Source of the DNA: Magnolia sinica
Lineage: Eukaryota; Streptophyta; Magnoliopsida; Magnoliales; Magnoliaceae
DNA length: 64,000 bases
Reading direction: 5' to 3'
Assembly (NCBI RefSeq): GCF_029962835.1
Contig: NC_080574.1
Coordinates: 38,755,501-38,819,500, forward strand
In this document: piece by piece, positions 12,690-26,412 of the stretch
Position numbering within the stretch: position 1 is the first letter of the stretch
Layout of the letters: the number at the start of each line of letters is the position of its first letter
Notes under the pieces: generated by a model
Database searches by the model: none
The model's input: the letters and a program-made list of their open reading frames with translations, nothing else
What the model was told of the DNA's origin: nothing
Position numbers and translations under genes: made by a program

Positions 12690-13556
12690 TCGCAATGATC
12701 CTGCTGAACCTAACTTATCTCATCTTCCTCGTCCTTTATAGCGTCCTCCATTTCCTCAACATTTGAGTCATCATCGGCATTTTCGGCACTACTATCATTG
12801 ATAATGAGGTTCGTCACTTGTCGTTGAGGACAAGTATTTGATAGGTGACTCGGTTTGCCACAATGATAATAATAGTCAGGCCTTGGCCAACCATAGGGGT
12901 TCGGGATCCTGCTTAGACCAACAACAACTGTTATACCCCTTTGGAGCCTAGTTTGCCCACTTCTCTGATCTCGATTCACAGGTGTAGGAGATTGAGTGCA
13001 TGATCCCACAGGTTCTTTCGCTTTGGGCTGTGAAGCTCCTTGATATGGACCTGTCACGGTGACCCCTATGGAGGAATTACGCGTGTAACAGTTGCTTCAT
13101 CCGCTGCCATGTGCAGATAGGTACTTTCGTCTGTCTCGTCTGTGCGAGTTATAGTTGCGCCCACCAAGCTGAAATTTCGCCATTCAAATTGTAGGCCATA
13201 AGTTTGACCTTCTTTACTTCAAGGATTTCCATATAGTTGAAGAATTGCTTAACTTCAAAAATCTAATCAAGAAAATCCTCAATGTGAAGTTCGTCATTGA
13301 AGCTATGGATATCAACCTTCATCCTGAACTCTCGATCTGCCCGATCTGCTTGATCACCATCTTGTTTGGGATGTTAGAGGATCATGTCATCAACCTCCTT
13401 ATCACTAGATCCTCCCTCCTCGGGAATGATTCTTTGGTTCATCGCTAATACTATCCTACGATTAATGCGATTACAAGTTCCTGCACCTGCTAGTGGCAGA
13501 TCACTGCCATGAACACAGAGTTACCCTATGGCCTCTATCATGCAGTCCGTCATGTG
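12690..13556 (-). pseudogene. Ty3/gypsy gag pseudogene
   Basis: The minus strand reads a typical capsid segment near 13150-13330 (DFLDWIFEVKQFFNYME, then KKVKLMAYNLNG), matching the Retrotrans_gag type. A degraded zinc knuckle follows at about 12830-12880, YYYHCGKPSHLSNTC, where the first cysteine is replaced by tyrosine. An acidic tail rich in Glu and Asp follows. A plausible start lies at 13556. Several in-frame stops are present. It belongs with the pol remnant directly downstream. Confidence 0.75.
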
Positions 13557-13659
13557 GTCGATGGCAACCTACGGCCCTTGCATGACCTGTCAATTCTCTC
13601 GCTGCGCTACTTTGAAAGCTGACGTCGTTAAAGGTAAATTCCCTGGAGCACTGTCCATA

Positions 13660-13886
13660 AGATTGATTATCTTACCTTTGGGGTATGTTGGTGCTGACTT
13701 CGAGGGGTGGAGGACCCGCAAGCTACCTTTTGGCGCAATGATGACTGATTATCTTACATTTTCCTTTGTCCGTTTTTCTCTTTGCCTCCTGTTTTTCTAA
13801 AAAGAGAGATGAGATGTGGCATGCAGGGGTTAGCAAATAAGGGGACAAGTGCACATTGGAATACATAATTGGGAAAAGATGGAGGA
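13660..13886. other. Unassigned stretch upstream of gag remnant
   Basis: Expected location of the 5' leader of the second gypsy element, but no primer site and no LTR matching 8767-9478 could be found here or further right. Confidence 0.35.
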
Positions 13887-14115
13887 CTAGTATGGACTCG
13901 AATGCAATATGCTTGCAGGAAGATAAATGGACCAGTACATAACTGGAATGCAGAATGTTCGCAAGAAAGTAAAGGAACCAGTGCAGAACTAGAATCCAGA
14001 ATGCTTGCAGAAAAGTAGATGGACTAATATGAGACTAAAATTCTAGATGCTTGTAGAAAAGTAAATGGACCAGTACGGGACTGAAATGTCAAATGCTTGA
14101 AGAAAAGAAATTGGA
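13887..14115. repeat. 46-bp tandem repeat, five copies
   Basis: Five head-to-tail units of 45-47 bp starting at 13887, 13932, 13977, 14024 and 14070. Each has the pattern 'ccagta..gactgaaat', then 'aaatgcttg', then 'agaaaagtaaatgga'. A weaker partial unit precedes at about 13850. It is noncoding. Confidence 0.8.
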
Positions 14116-16004
14116 CCAATACATGACAAGAAGGTTATCAATTTAGTTTAGTTATTAGGACCAATATGCACAAGTTGTTAGCAAGTTAGTCAGTTAGTGC
14201 CAAACTATTATACATTGGATGTTAGTGTTCAAGATATCATGATTTACCCGGAGATTTCCCTGAAGATTGCATGTTCCTTGTTTCGAGTCAGAATTTAAAA
14301 TGGTATGCACTACCAAGTCCCCAGTGGAGTCATCATTCTGTGAACACCCACCCCTCGACGCGCGTGCGTGCAGTGCTAGATGTGCGACATGGTGGAAGAT
14401 TGCCTTTCACGGGATGATACTTTCGCTGTTATATGCGATTGATCTTTTTGGGGCAATAATGATCCTATGTATAGGTTTTGTTTATCTCATCTTAGCTTCC
14501 TTAGCTATGCAATACCTTTCTCAGAAGTCAAAATAATATATTTAAAATAGTTGGAGTCACTACTAGCCGATTTGGCGAAGTAATAGTTCATGTTCGGCTG
14601 GGGCCATAAACTTACCTAGCAAGGCCGAAGAGTTGTGAAAATCCTTTAACCTGAATGAATCTTGTGATTGGCCTACAATTCTAGAGATCTAGGTAAGGGT
14701 CTCAATTACTAGAGAAGCATGGATTAGGCACCTTCTCTCGCCCGCACTCATGTGTTGTTTCTACTTTTAGGGATGCACAGTTTTCAGAAAAATCATATAT
14801 CTATAAGAAATATTAGTCATATAGTTATGCTTAACATAACCCTACAAGATGGTCGAGCAGGCAGAAAAAAGAAGTAAACAGATCCTAGCCTTCCTTCACA
14901 AAGTTGAAAGACAATGGGCATGCAAACATAATAAAATAAAATGTGCAGGGAGAATAAAAGATCCTAGCCTTACTTCACATAGTTGAGGCCTTAGGAAGGC
15001 GAACAGAATAAAATAAAGCAATGGAAAGTAAATGCAGTAAAGAAAAAATGAACAAGAAGCAGGGTTAGCTTGTAATGCAATGTGCGAACTGGACCGTGTT
15101 GTAAGCTTGATTGAGATGTAAGAACGGGAAAAGGGAAGTCAAACACCTTTTTCTTGTATTAGAAAAGGGATCATCGGACATCCCTAATCCTACCTCTACT
15201 TGACGTGACAAGGTTGAATTTGCTTAGTTAGATTGTTGTCAATGGCTGAGGTAGAACCTAGGTTTAGGTATGATTAATGAAGTGGACCTAAGTGGCAAAA
15301 CATCATCATTGTTGGGGAAGAGAGGCCAAAAAAAAAAAAAAAAAATCTGAAATTTGTTATAATATTTCTTTTGTCGTTTCTGCCTCTTCCTGAACAAGGG
15401 GATGAATGCTTGTTTATATAGGCTTGAAATCTGTCATTTGATGGGCGACCGACAGACACTTGACAAAATTCTTTCATGCAGGATCTATTAGAAATCTATC
15501 TGGAAATCCTGAGGCAAGATGTACAACACCATGTGGTCGTCCATTGATAAACAACCGACGATCTGGCTTCCCAAGGGTGGGTTATTTACATTATCGTATA
15601 GTCATGTTGTGACTTATAGTAAGAGAGGTTGGATTGTGTCCTTAATAAGCTCCATAGTTGTGATACAGTGGAATTATAATTATAGGTATATTCTTGATCG
15701 GCTCACCTATATAAGTGTGGAAGTGGAGTCGCTTCTCGTGAGATTTGGGACATTCTCTAGGGTGCTCATAAAACTTAGATATATCACATGGCCATAACAT
15801 TCTAGCTGTATAAGGATTTAGAGTTGCTTGGAAATGTTTTGTGTGTGATGTATCAGGAATACCTTTTCAAGACTGACAAATTAAATATGTTTACAGTAGG
15901 CAAGGTCTAAATCTCCAAACACCTCTGTCGATGTACCTCATTTCGCTAATTTTCCTACCTTCTTTAAATCTTTATGTTATTTTTTCTTTGTTTTTTTATA
16001 TTTT
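14116..16004. other. Unassigned, probably retroelement-derived sequence
   Basis: No protein domain was recognised. It contains a diverged direct duplication around 'agatcctagccttccttcac' (near 14880) and 'agatcctagccttacttcac' (near 14960), and an 18-base A run near 15328. Position between the gag remnant and the right LTR-like repeat suggests leader or older element sequence. Confidence 0.35.
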
Positions 16005-16235
16005 AAATTTTAGAGAATATTGTTAAGTTAGTTGATTTAAAACATAAGAAAGATCTATATCTTTCTGCCTTTTTTAGATTGTGTTTTTTTTCGATATTGG
16101 ATAGGGAGAGAGTTTGAAAAGTCTTTATATTGAAATCTTTTACTATAGGTTCATAGTATGAACTAGAGTAAAATATTTATGCCAATCGCACATAGATGCA
16201 TGCTGAGCTGAGCCGCAGTTGTAGTCGTGGCATGG
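16005..16235. repeat. LTR-like repeat, right copy of a pair
   Basis: Same-orientation relative of 8560-8765 with shared segments 'gaaaagtctttata' and 'gccgcagttgtagtcgtgg'. It lies 7.4 kb away on the other side of the second gypsy element. Confidence 0.5.
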
Positions 16236-16604
16236 TCCAGTGTGATGTGTCATATGAGGTCCTTGGTAAAAATATTATTTTCTTGGTAGAAGATAGTTGT
16301 TATAAGCCACTATTCATTGATTGCTGATGCACCTCGCCGATGGCCAGCCAATGAGTGCCATGTGTCCCAGCTAGCTTCCTTTGGGTTTGTTCATAATTGC
16401 ACTACTCTCTTTTCTCTTTCTTCTCCTCTTTCTTGGTGGGCAAATCACTAGAAGCAGATCTAAGTTTAGGAGCTTTGATTTAAATGTGCAATTGATCTGA
16501 GCTATTTATTAATATAGAGAGTTGTTGTATCTTAGGAATAAAGGAGCTGCGACCTAATGCATCAAGGTTCACATCTTGTGAAATCTTATTTAAAATAGGT
16601 GACA

Positions 16605-16606
<2 letters not shown>

Positions 16607-16694
<88 letters not shown>
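16607..16694. repeat. (AT)n microsatellite, left of MITE
   Basis: Almost pure AT dinucleotide run of about 88 bp with one interruption (AGAT near 16636). Tyr-Ile repeat open frames across it are artefacts. Confidence 0.95.
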
Positions 16695-16696
<2 letters not shown>

Positions 16697-17236
16697 GAAA
16701 AGGTACTATGCACTTGACCTCACGATAAGCTCCCGTGAGGTTGAGCTGTGTGGGCCCCACCGTGATACGTGTCGACCATCAACACCGTGCATTTGATGGG
16801 TCCCCTCTAAATTATGGGATATCCCAAAAATCAACCGTATACGGAACTCAAGTGGGCCATACCATCTAAAATCATATGAAGAAACAGTTAAAACATATAA
16901 AAGCACTTGGTGGGGCCCACCTGAGTTTTGAATGCTGCTGAAACTTGATCTGAACCCTCATCCAAGTGGGACACACATAATGGATGGGCTGGATTTACAA
17001 ACCACATCTTGGTGGGCCCAAAAAATGATTATGGATGTTTTAATGGTGCACGGCCCTCCCCATTTCTGTATGTGGTGTGGCCCACACAAGTCATGGATTG
17101 ACTTGATTTTTGAGACCTAGGCCCACAATGGAATGGTGCATCTGACTAATGGGGTAAATGTTCGAAACGCATCACGGTGAGGCCCACACAGCTCAACCTC
17201 GGACGGACTCGTGAGGTCGAGCGCATAGTACCTTTT

Positions 17237-17239
<3 letters not shown>
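16695..17239. mobile_element. MITE with about 60-bp TIRs inserted in an (AT)n tract
   Basis: Both ends read GGGAAAAGGTACTATGC inward, and the inverted match continues through 'gacctcacg' and 'gaggttgagctgtgtgggcc' for about 60 bp. The 545-bp body carries 'gggccccaccgtgat', 'aagtgggccatacc' and 'tggtgtggcccacac'. Both flanks are AT microsatellite, so the exact duplicated target cannot be told from the repeat. It belongs to the broad GGGCCC-rich group but has different termini from the copies at 5678 and 25508. Confidence 0.85.

Positions 17240-17300
<61 letters not shown>
17240..17300. repeat. (AT)n microsatellite, right of MITE
   Basis: Continuous TA dinucleotides of about 61 bp directly abutting the right MITE end. 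It is the probable other half of the tract at 16607-16694. Confidence 0.95.
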
Positions 17301-17302
<2 letters not shown>

Positions 17303-18715
17303 CAATGCATGGTCAGCCTAGTGCAAATGAGCTATTTGGCCTATTTACATCCCAAATCGAGTTGACTCCGGACCCAGTTGGGCTAAGGCCTAGGTTAGGT
17401 TAAAGTTAATAACAGTCATCTCAGTAATTTAACTGTCAGCTTTATGTCCTTTTCGGGTCAAGTCTAAGTTGGATATGGCAATTACAATTGAATTTTCCCA
17501 CTAAATAAAGCCCAATAACATCCAATTAGTAATGGTTATTAATTAGATGATAAAGAAAAAATTGCTAGCAATTTAAATTCAAGAGGTAAAATGAAATAGT
17601 TATAGTAATCCAATTAGTGTGATTCTTGGCATATTCCCCATTGAAGATTGGGGTTATGATTTGCATGGTCCAAATTATCAATGGTAATCAGGTTTTTAAA
17701 AAAGGTGGTGAAGTATGTTTTAATCTGGCTCAAAGGAAAACCAAAAGCCCACTCCTAAATAACTACTTTTGCTTGGGTCTAGGTGGGGTATGAGTGTAGG
17801 CGTGAATCAGGTCAATTTTAGTATTATTCAAATTGAACCCATTTAAAATTTGAAGTTTAGGTTAGGCCAGGTAGGTTGATTAAACACAATCAATTTAATA
17901 ATATGGGTTGAACCTTTGGAACTAGACAAGATCCCTGGGTCTAACTTTTGGACCCAGACCCCACTAGTTATCATGTTAGGTCATATGAGCCATTGGTACA
18001 ACCTAAATCATTTGCACAGCATATCCTCGTCAGGTAATCATGTTGATAATCAAAATGACAAATTTACCCTTTCAGATGTCTAAGGAACCGAAACATCATG
18101 TGATAAAAGAATGATCCGGATCTTTTGCTTTCCCAAACAGGAAAAATCTATTTGTTGCAATGTGATTAAGCCACATCATCACATATTTTATTTAATGCAG
18201 AAGTGCTGACAAAGTCAATGATGATGTGGACAATGTAAGAAAATAGGGAAAATGTATTTGTGGTAAGCAAGGATGGTAAGCAAGGATCCGGATTCATAAT
18301 AATAGTAATAATAATAATAATAACCTCTTCTATTGGACCCGCCTCATTTTATTAATTTAATTGCTTGTTTAAGGAATAATGGTATCACTCAACGAAGCGT
18401 TTAAATTGTGCATGTTATTAAATGAATGAAGAGACCTGACTTTATAGAAACGAAAAATAGATGAATATTAAAATGAGGGAAAGGATCTACTATAACTGGT
18501 TGTACTAGAGGCTTATAATACAACTACTTGGTTTGTAAGCCTAGGGCAGTCTAATTGGAGATCTCAACTGTTGATTCAGTCTAGCTTTCTTTTGCAGGGG
18601 AATGTTGCAAGAATTACAACGATCTGATTGTCCAAAACTCTCAATCAATAGCATGTAATAATGAACAGTTGAGATCAACAAAAAAGATTTAAGTGGAAAC
18701 ACACACATCAGCTTG
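17301..18715. other. AT-rich stretch, no gene
   Basis: No coding domain. Phrases such as 'gacccagttgggctaaggcctag' and 'gggttgaacctttgg' resemble subterminal parts of hAT-type MITEs, but no ends were found. A trinucleotide run (ATA/TAA) lies at about 18295-18324. Confidence 0.4.
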
Positions 18716-19370
18716 ACCAATACATCCACGGCTTGCAGGAAGTTTTTAATGGTGGGCGTTCAATCCACATGGTGATCCACTTGAGCCTCAATTTTGGGCT
18801 TATACCCTAAAATGATTTAGAAAAATGGATGGACGCAGTGGATAAAATCCACAGATCACGGTGGGCCCACAGAGTCCCTAATGAGGGATTCAATGGGTGC
18901 AGCTTGGGTGGATCTATGGGGCTCACTTTAATATATTTTTCTAACATCAAGGCCGTCCATAAGCTCCGATAGCTCATTTTAGGGCAATATTAAAAATGAA
19001 GCAGATTTTGAAATTCTGGATGATTGGCCATTAAAATCTTTTTATAGCCACGAAAGTTTTGGATCAATTTGATATTTTAGCGGTCCCTTAGTCCAGGTCT
19101 TTGTGACCTTATTAACAGGTTGGATGGCAGACAAACATTCTAGTGGCCCCCAATAAGTTTTTAATGGTGACTACTCAACCGCCACTGTTTCATGTGGTGT
19201 GGCCATCTAAAATCTAGATTCAGCTTCATTTTTTATATCTTGACCTAAATTGAGTTTTCAAAACTCATGGACGGCGTGGATGTAGAGAATATACATCAAG
19301 GAGGGTTCCACAGGCAGGGATATACACACCTCGGTGGATCCCCGCCGGACGCAACGCGCTTTGGACAACG
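18716..19370. mobile_element. GGGCCC-type MITEs: a right half, then a fuller copy
   Basis: At 18730-18880 is the right half of a copy ('tttttaatggtgggcgttcaat' to 'acggtgggcccacag'). From about 18885 a second copy runs to about 19340 with 'aagttttggatcaatttgatatttt', 'acaggttggatggcagacaaacatt' and 'atggacggcgtggat'. Terminal repeats are weak. Confidence 0.6.
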
Positions 19371-19454
19371 AAGGGCCAACCGCTGAAAAGACAGGTGAAA
19401 CGATTTTTTTAAATATATTACAAACGTGGTCCCAAGTCCAATCAGTAGGACTAT

Positions 19455-19735
19455 AAGTTAGATCCTCTGCCTGTGGATAATTCCCAAACTTTTATGTATG
19501 TATGTGACATCCAATCCATCCAATAGGTTGGCCCTATCATGAGGATCACTTTCTGTAAAATTAAACCATATCCATCCATCCAGTGGACCACACTTAGTAT
19601 CTTACTATTTACCAATGGCTAGATATTGTGTTTTCCATGGTGGGCCCAACCTATTGGACAAGTTAGATTTCACATGCACTTAATAGGTTAGAAGTTATCC
19701 AATGGGTGGACTATAACCTGTGGTGCAACCAGTAG
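19455..19735. mobile_element. Candidate small MITE
   Basis: Inward-facing inverted segments: 'gacatccaatccatccaataggttgg' style on the left and 'ccaacctattggacaag' on the right, with 'tggaccacactta' between. Boundaries are approximate. Confidence 0.4.
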
Positions 19736-20030
19736 AGCTAGAAACACATGAACCTCAATAGTATATTTGTTTCCAACCTACCATGATTTTACAATTTAAA
19801 AGCTCTCTTGAGGAGCTAACTCTATCTAGGCTTTTTAGTCTTAAATACCACAAGTTGGTAAGGGGTTACTTGCAGCTGCCTTCCCTCAGCCATATATCAT
19901 TTTTATAATGGGGAGAAATGCCATTTTGATAATTATACTCACCTAACCTTTTTTGGTTCAGTTATTGCATATACTTTCCTTCTTGTATCCTTTATTGGAT
20001 GCATGCATAGTCAGCAAAACAGCATCCAGC

Positions 20031-20032
<2 letters not shown>

Positions 20033-20067
<35 letters not shown>
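20033..20067. repeat. (AG)n microsatellite
   Basis: About 17 uninterrupted AG units. Confidence 0.95.
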
Positions 20068-20071
<4 letters not shown>

Positions 20072-20528
20072 CCCACATGCTTCTGTTCAATTCAATCTGA
20101 TTTGTTAAAAATAAGGTCAATAAAGTTTGAAAGATAAAAGTTCATGCTGAAACAGTTTGGACTCAAAAAATGGAGCGAAAGAATGGCTTTTTATTTGTAT
20201 ATATTTTATATATAAATAACATAAAAAATTGAAATTTTAATTAAAATAATTAGAATATTTATGTTTATGATCGATAATATATAGATAGTCATATGATGTT
20301 CTTTACCTCTTCTAAATTCTTCCTTTTCAAGTAATCATTCAATAAATTAATTTACTTAACATTTACACTTTTTAATATTCCATTTTATCAATGATTGCCT
20401 CCAAAAGGTGGTTTCTTTTTTAACAAAATGTGTTTTTGAAAAAAGAATGTATTTAATATGATTGGCCCAACCAAGAAAATTGATTTTTTTTTTTTTTAAT
20501 CTATCCTTTGAAATATATGGGACTTTAA

Positions 20529-20751
20529 GGGGGCTTTTGGATTATGAGTTACTTAAAATATGCTACTTATGCCTTCAGTAACGTATCTTGATTTCTACTT
20601 ATTAAACTGAAGTGGTTAAGTAACTTTAAATAATAATTTAAAATTTTACTTATAATTGATAATAAAGCAAACTTATTTATCTCAAATATGTTACTTATCT
20701 ACTGCTGTAAAATAGAAACGGTAACTTATTTGGTGGTATCCAAGCAGGCCC
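20529..20751. mobile_element. Tourist-like MITE, copy A, target duplication TAA
   Basis: Begins GGGGGCTTTTGGATTATGAG and ends GTATCCAAGCAGGCCC, imperfect inverted termini. TAA flanks both sides (20526-20528 and 20752-20754), the 3-bp duplication expected of PIF/Harbinger-type elements. Internal 'agttacttaaaatatgctacttat' and 'gtaacttatttggtg' are shared with the copies at 45824, 51169 and 51480. Confidence 0.8.
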
Positions 20752-20854
20752 TAAATATTTGATGATCAATTATACTGAGTTTTATTTTTCTTTGAAAAAT
20801 ATGGAGTTTAAATTAGAATTTTGCTATTAGAGGCTACAGGCATTGCAAGAACAG

Positions 20855-21180
20855 GTGCCAAATGACTAAAATACTCTCATTGGATACAAATTCATTAGAT
20901 AGGATGGTGCCCACTGTGGTGTATGTATGGCATTTAACCCATCCAGCATGGTTGTTCCACTACGAAAATTGCATGCCCAAAGAGTTATTGATCCAATCAT
21001 CAAGTGAGCCACACCATAGAAAAATAGTAAATAACTACTCAAAAACCTCTAAATTCGCTTGGTGACCAACCTAATGATTGGAAAAGCTTGATTTTTGGGA
21101 CATGTCACTTTCATGGTGGAGGTCTTCAGTTGAATGAGTTGGATGACATGCACAACCACACCACTAGGGCCTCACACACA
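20855..21180. mobile_element. GGGCCC-type MITE fragment
   Basis: Has 'gtgcccactgtggtgtatgtatggcatttaacccatcc' and 'aagtgagccacacc', then a mirrored 'cacaccactagggcctcacacaca'. It is degraded, with no sharp ends. Confidence 0.4.
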
Positions 21181-23040
<1,860 letters not shown>

Positions 23041-23475
23041 GAGTAAACTTTGTGAGGTCTATTGTTATTTATGTATTTTATCCACTCCGTCCATCCATTT
23101 TATTAGATAATTTTTTAGATTGATTCCAAAAATGAAGCATATCCAAAGCTCAAGTGGACCACACCACAGGAATCGGTGTGGATTAAGTATTTATTGTTGA
23201 AAAGTTTTTATGGACCATAAAAACTCAGGATCAAGCTAATATTTGTGTTTTCCCTTCATTTATGTCTATATGATCTTATGAATGATGATAAATAAACATC
23301 ACTGTAGGCCCGGATGGCTTTCAATGGTGGAAATCATTATTTCCACTGTGGTGTATTTCACTTGAGCTTTGGATATGCTTTAATTTTGGGCTCATTTTTT
23401 AAAATGGGTTGGAAAAACAAATAAACTGCACGGATAAACCACAATCATTTATAATGGGCCCAACGGAATTTACTC
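23041..23475. mobile_element. GGGCCC-type MITE, nearly complete
   Basis: Starts GAGTAAACTTTGTGAGG and ends AATTTACTC, short inverted ends with the outer GAGTAAA shared. The body follows family order: 'tgtattttatccactccgtccatcc', 'aagtggaccacaccacagg', 'ggatcaagctaatatttg', 'aaacatcactgtaggccc' and 'gataaaccacaatc'. Confidence 0.7.
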
Positions 23476-23537
23476 AGTATGATAAAAGTGTATTATTTAG
23501 TAGGCAATTCAATTGGATGGGAACTGCGTCTTACCCT

Positions 23538-23870
23538 GCCTGTCTCTAACCCAGAATGGGCAGTTCTATGTGCTGGCCCACCGTGATGTATCATTTTATC
23601 CATGCCGCCCATCCCTTCTCTTAGCCCATTTAAAGATATATGCATAAAAATGAAGTAGATCCAATGCTCAAGTGGACCACACCAATTAATAAGCTTGTAT
23701 CGCATTAAATGCACAAACATTAAAGGCATTAATGCAAGAGTCATCTTTGGTGTAGTTCACTTAGCGTGTGATCTACCTTATTTTTATGCACATATCTTAA
23801 AATGATACAAAACAAGGAATGGACAAGTGGCCCACTTACAAAACTGCCAGTTCATGGCTAGAGACAAACG
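23538..23870. mobile_element. GGGCCC-type MITE with about 40-bp TIRs
   Basis: Left 'tctctaacccagaatgggca' faces right 'aactgccagttcatggctag', an imperfect inverted pair that runs on into 'gctggccca' and 'tggcccac'. The centre has 'aagtggaccacaccaatta' and a mirrored 'ggtgtagttcactt'. It is shorter than its relatives because most of the usual middle is missing. Confidence 0.65.
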
Positions 23871-23881
23871 GGATAGCGATA

Positions 23882-24425
23882 TAGCTGGTGTAGGCATGTG
23901 TCACGCGAAGATGAGCATCAAGCTCCGAGTTGTACCAAATAGTTCAAAGGAGATAAAAGTTAAATGGCCCCAAAATGATGTATTTATTACATCCACACTA
24001 TTCATCCATTTTTAGATATCATTTTAAAGCATGAACCAAAAAATGAATCATATCCAAATCTCAAATGGACCACACCAAAAATAGCAACAGGGATAATGAT
24101 TTTCTTTGTTAAAACATTTGTAATGCCCACCATAACATTTATTTTCCATCCAATCTGTTCATAAGGTCAAAAAGACCTAGATGAAGAGGAAAAACAAATA
24201 TCATATTGATCCAAAACTTCTGTGAGCCCAGAAAGGGTTTCAATGATAGACGTTCAATCCCCCACTGCTTTTTATAGTGTGGTCCACTTTATCTTTAGAT
24301 CTGTATTATTTTTCAGCTCAAGCCTTATGATGAGCTTGTCAAATGAATGGACAGTTTGGATATAATAACACATACCTCATGATGGGACCCACAGAACTTG
24401 CCGATGTCAATACACCAACTACATA
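23882..24425. mobile_element. GGGCCC-type MITE
   Basis: Left end 'gctggtgtaggcat' faces right 'atgtcaatacaccaac'. Contains 'aatgatgtatttattacatcc', 'aaatggaccacacc', 'catccaatctgttcataaggt' and 'cctcatgatgggacccaca' in family order. Confidence 0.6.
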
Positions 24426-24439
24426 GATGGTGTGTGGTT

Positions 24440-25345
24440 AAAGCTAGGCTGGACCCGACTTGATCCGACAGATCCGACTCGTCCGACTTAACCCGAACTG
24501 AATGCCAGGGTTGGGTTCGGATCAAGTAGACCCACCCTGATCCGAATCCCGACTGAGTCGAGTTAAGGTTGCATAGTAATCCGATTCAAAATCCAATCCG
24601 ATCGAATCCAATTCGAAACCCGACTCGGACCAGAATTGGGTAGTATAAATTAAGCTTTTTATTTTTTTTTACCTTTACCATTTCATCTATCCTGACCCTA
24701 CCTGCACCGACGCCGCACCAAACCCCAGCGGAATTCAGGCCAACCAACAGCCTAACACCCGATCTTTACCAGTCATCCTCGTCCATTCATCAAGTATGTT
24801 TATTTTTAAAGTTTTTTTTTGTATTTTTTCGGGCTCGGGATCTCGGGTGCAAGCCGTTGGTGGCCCGCCCTAGCTCGGGAGCTTGGGCGCAACTGTTGGT
24901 GGTTCGGCCTAGCTCAGGAGCTCAGGTGCAGGCAGCTGGTGGTCCGGCCGAGATCGAGACCTCGGTCGTGGTCCGCCCTGGCTCTGAATGGACGCGAATT
25001 AGCTACTCAAGTGATGTCATCATGTTCTTTGGGCCCTACTATGATGTATGTGTTATATCCACACCATCCATCCATTTGGAGAGATCGTTTTAGGGCATGG
25101 TGGCCTGCCCTGGCTTGACCTCGCTAGTGGCCTGATCTGAATCGTACTCAACTAGATCTGACTCGATTTCGCCTACTGAATCAAACTCGGTCCAGGTCGG
25201 CCCAGCCAAGATTCGGTTCGGATCGAGTCAGGCCTACTGGACTCAGTTCCGAGTCCGACCAAGTTCGGATGAGAGAGTTGGGAAAACCAAATCGAGTCGA
25301 GCTTGACTTAACCCGGTACGACTCAACTTGATGCCCACCTCTTGT
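24440..25345. mobile_element. hAT-like non-autonomous element rich in GACTCG/CCGACT
   Basis: Dense repeats of 'ccgactcg', 'gatccgaat' and 'ggttcggatc' occupy both arms. The right end 'gatgcccacctctt' resembles the hAT terminal style CCACCTCTA. No clear 8-bp duplication was found. At 25000-25095 a piece of a GGGCCC-type MITE ('gggccctactatgatgtatgtg') appears to be embedded. Open frames at 24819-25118 are repeat translation. Confidence 0.5.
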
Positions 25346-25507
25346 ATGCAATCTCCCTAAGCCTCATCTTTCAAGAGCAAGTATCAGAGTCAAATCTTGC
25401 AGCATTAGGTCATCAGAGATTCCCTTGTAACCACCGCACATTTCACGTCATCATAAAAGCAATGACATAAATGGTGCCGTTGAAAGAGTTGGGGTCGGCG
25501 TGTGGCG

Positions 25508-26048
25508 GGCGGAAACGGATTGGCTACTCCGTCTGCCACCAGGCAATGGCTGATGGTCGGTGCTACGTGGTCCATCATGATGTATGTGTTTCATCCATTC
25601 TGTCCATTTATTTTTCTAGATCAATTTATGGTAATATACAAATAATGAGGTATATCCCAGTCTCAAGTGGACCACATTACAGGAAACAGTGTTGAATGAA
25701 CATCGACCATTAAAAACAATTTGGGGGCCATAAAAGTATTGGATCAAGTTGATATTTTTTTTTCCCTTCATCTGGATATTTATGACGTAATCAACAGATT
25801 GGATGTCAAATAAACAGTACATTGGGCCTTAGGAGTATTTAAATGATGGATATCCAATCACTATTGTTTTCCTTTGGTGTGGTCCACCTGAGATTATATC
25901 CCTTTAATTTTTGGGATAAAGATCTAAAATGACATTTAAAAATGGATAAACTGAATGGATGAAACACATACATCATGGTGGGTCCTACAGAGCACCGACC
26001 ACCAGCTCCGGGGTTAGTGTCAGGGGGAGTAGCCAATCCGTTTCCGCC
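25508..26048. mobile_element. GGGCCC-type MITE with about 57-bp TIRs
   Basis: Both ends read GGCGGAAACGGATTGGCTAC inward. The inverted match continues with 'ctgatggtcggtgct' against 'gctggtggtcggtgct'. The body is the full family order from 'catcatgatgtatgtgtttc' to 'acacatacatcatggtggg'. Target duplication is uncertain. It shares the GTTTGGC/GATTGGC terminal style with 5678-6209. Confidence 0.8.
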
Positions 26049-26229
26049 TTGGCAGGGTGACCACGTGAGAAAAGGACGATGAAATGAATCTGATGTGTAA
26101 ATGTACTACGGAAACATTCATGCATCTCAACTCAAGGAAGCTCAACGCTTCACGAGTGGCACTGATGTACAGCTACAGGGGATATCCGGGCTCTGGCCCA
26201 AAGTTTGCAGGCAAGTCACGTCCATAGTA

Positions 26230-26335
26230 CTATTTGAAACATTCTGAGAGAAAACATACTCCAGCTGAGACGGACAGGAGCTTTGAGTTGCCACTGTATG
26301 CATCTTATCCACACCGTCCATCGTACCATTTGAAG
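26230..26335. mobile_element. Truncated MITE end related to 26413-26858
   Basis: 'gctgagacggacaggagctttgag' and 'tatgcatcttatccacaccgtcc' match the left end of the next element. The rest is missing. Confidence 0.5.
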
Positions 26336-26412
26336 CCTTCGGAGAGGAAATCGATCATTGCCGAGAAATGACAGTACTCTCGAAGCACTGCAAGAACCTA
26401 CCCCACCCGTCT

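Noticed and set aside
16480..17305. Open frames with long Tyr-Ile repeats
   Set aside because: Direct translation of the (AT)n tracts.
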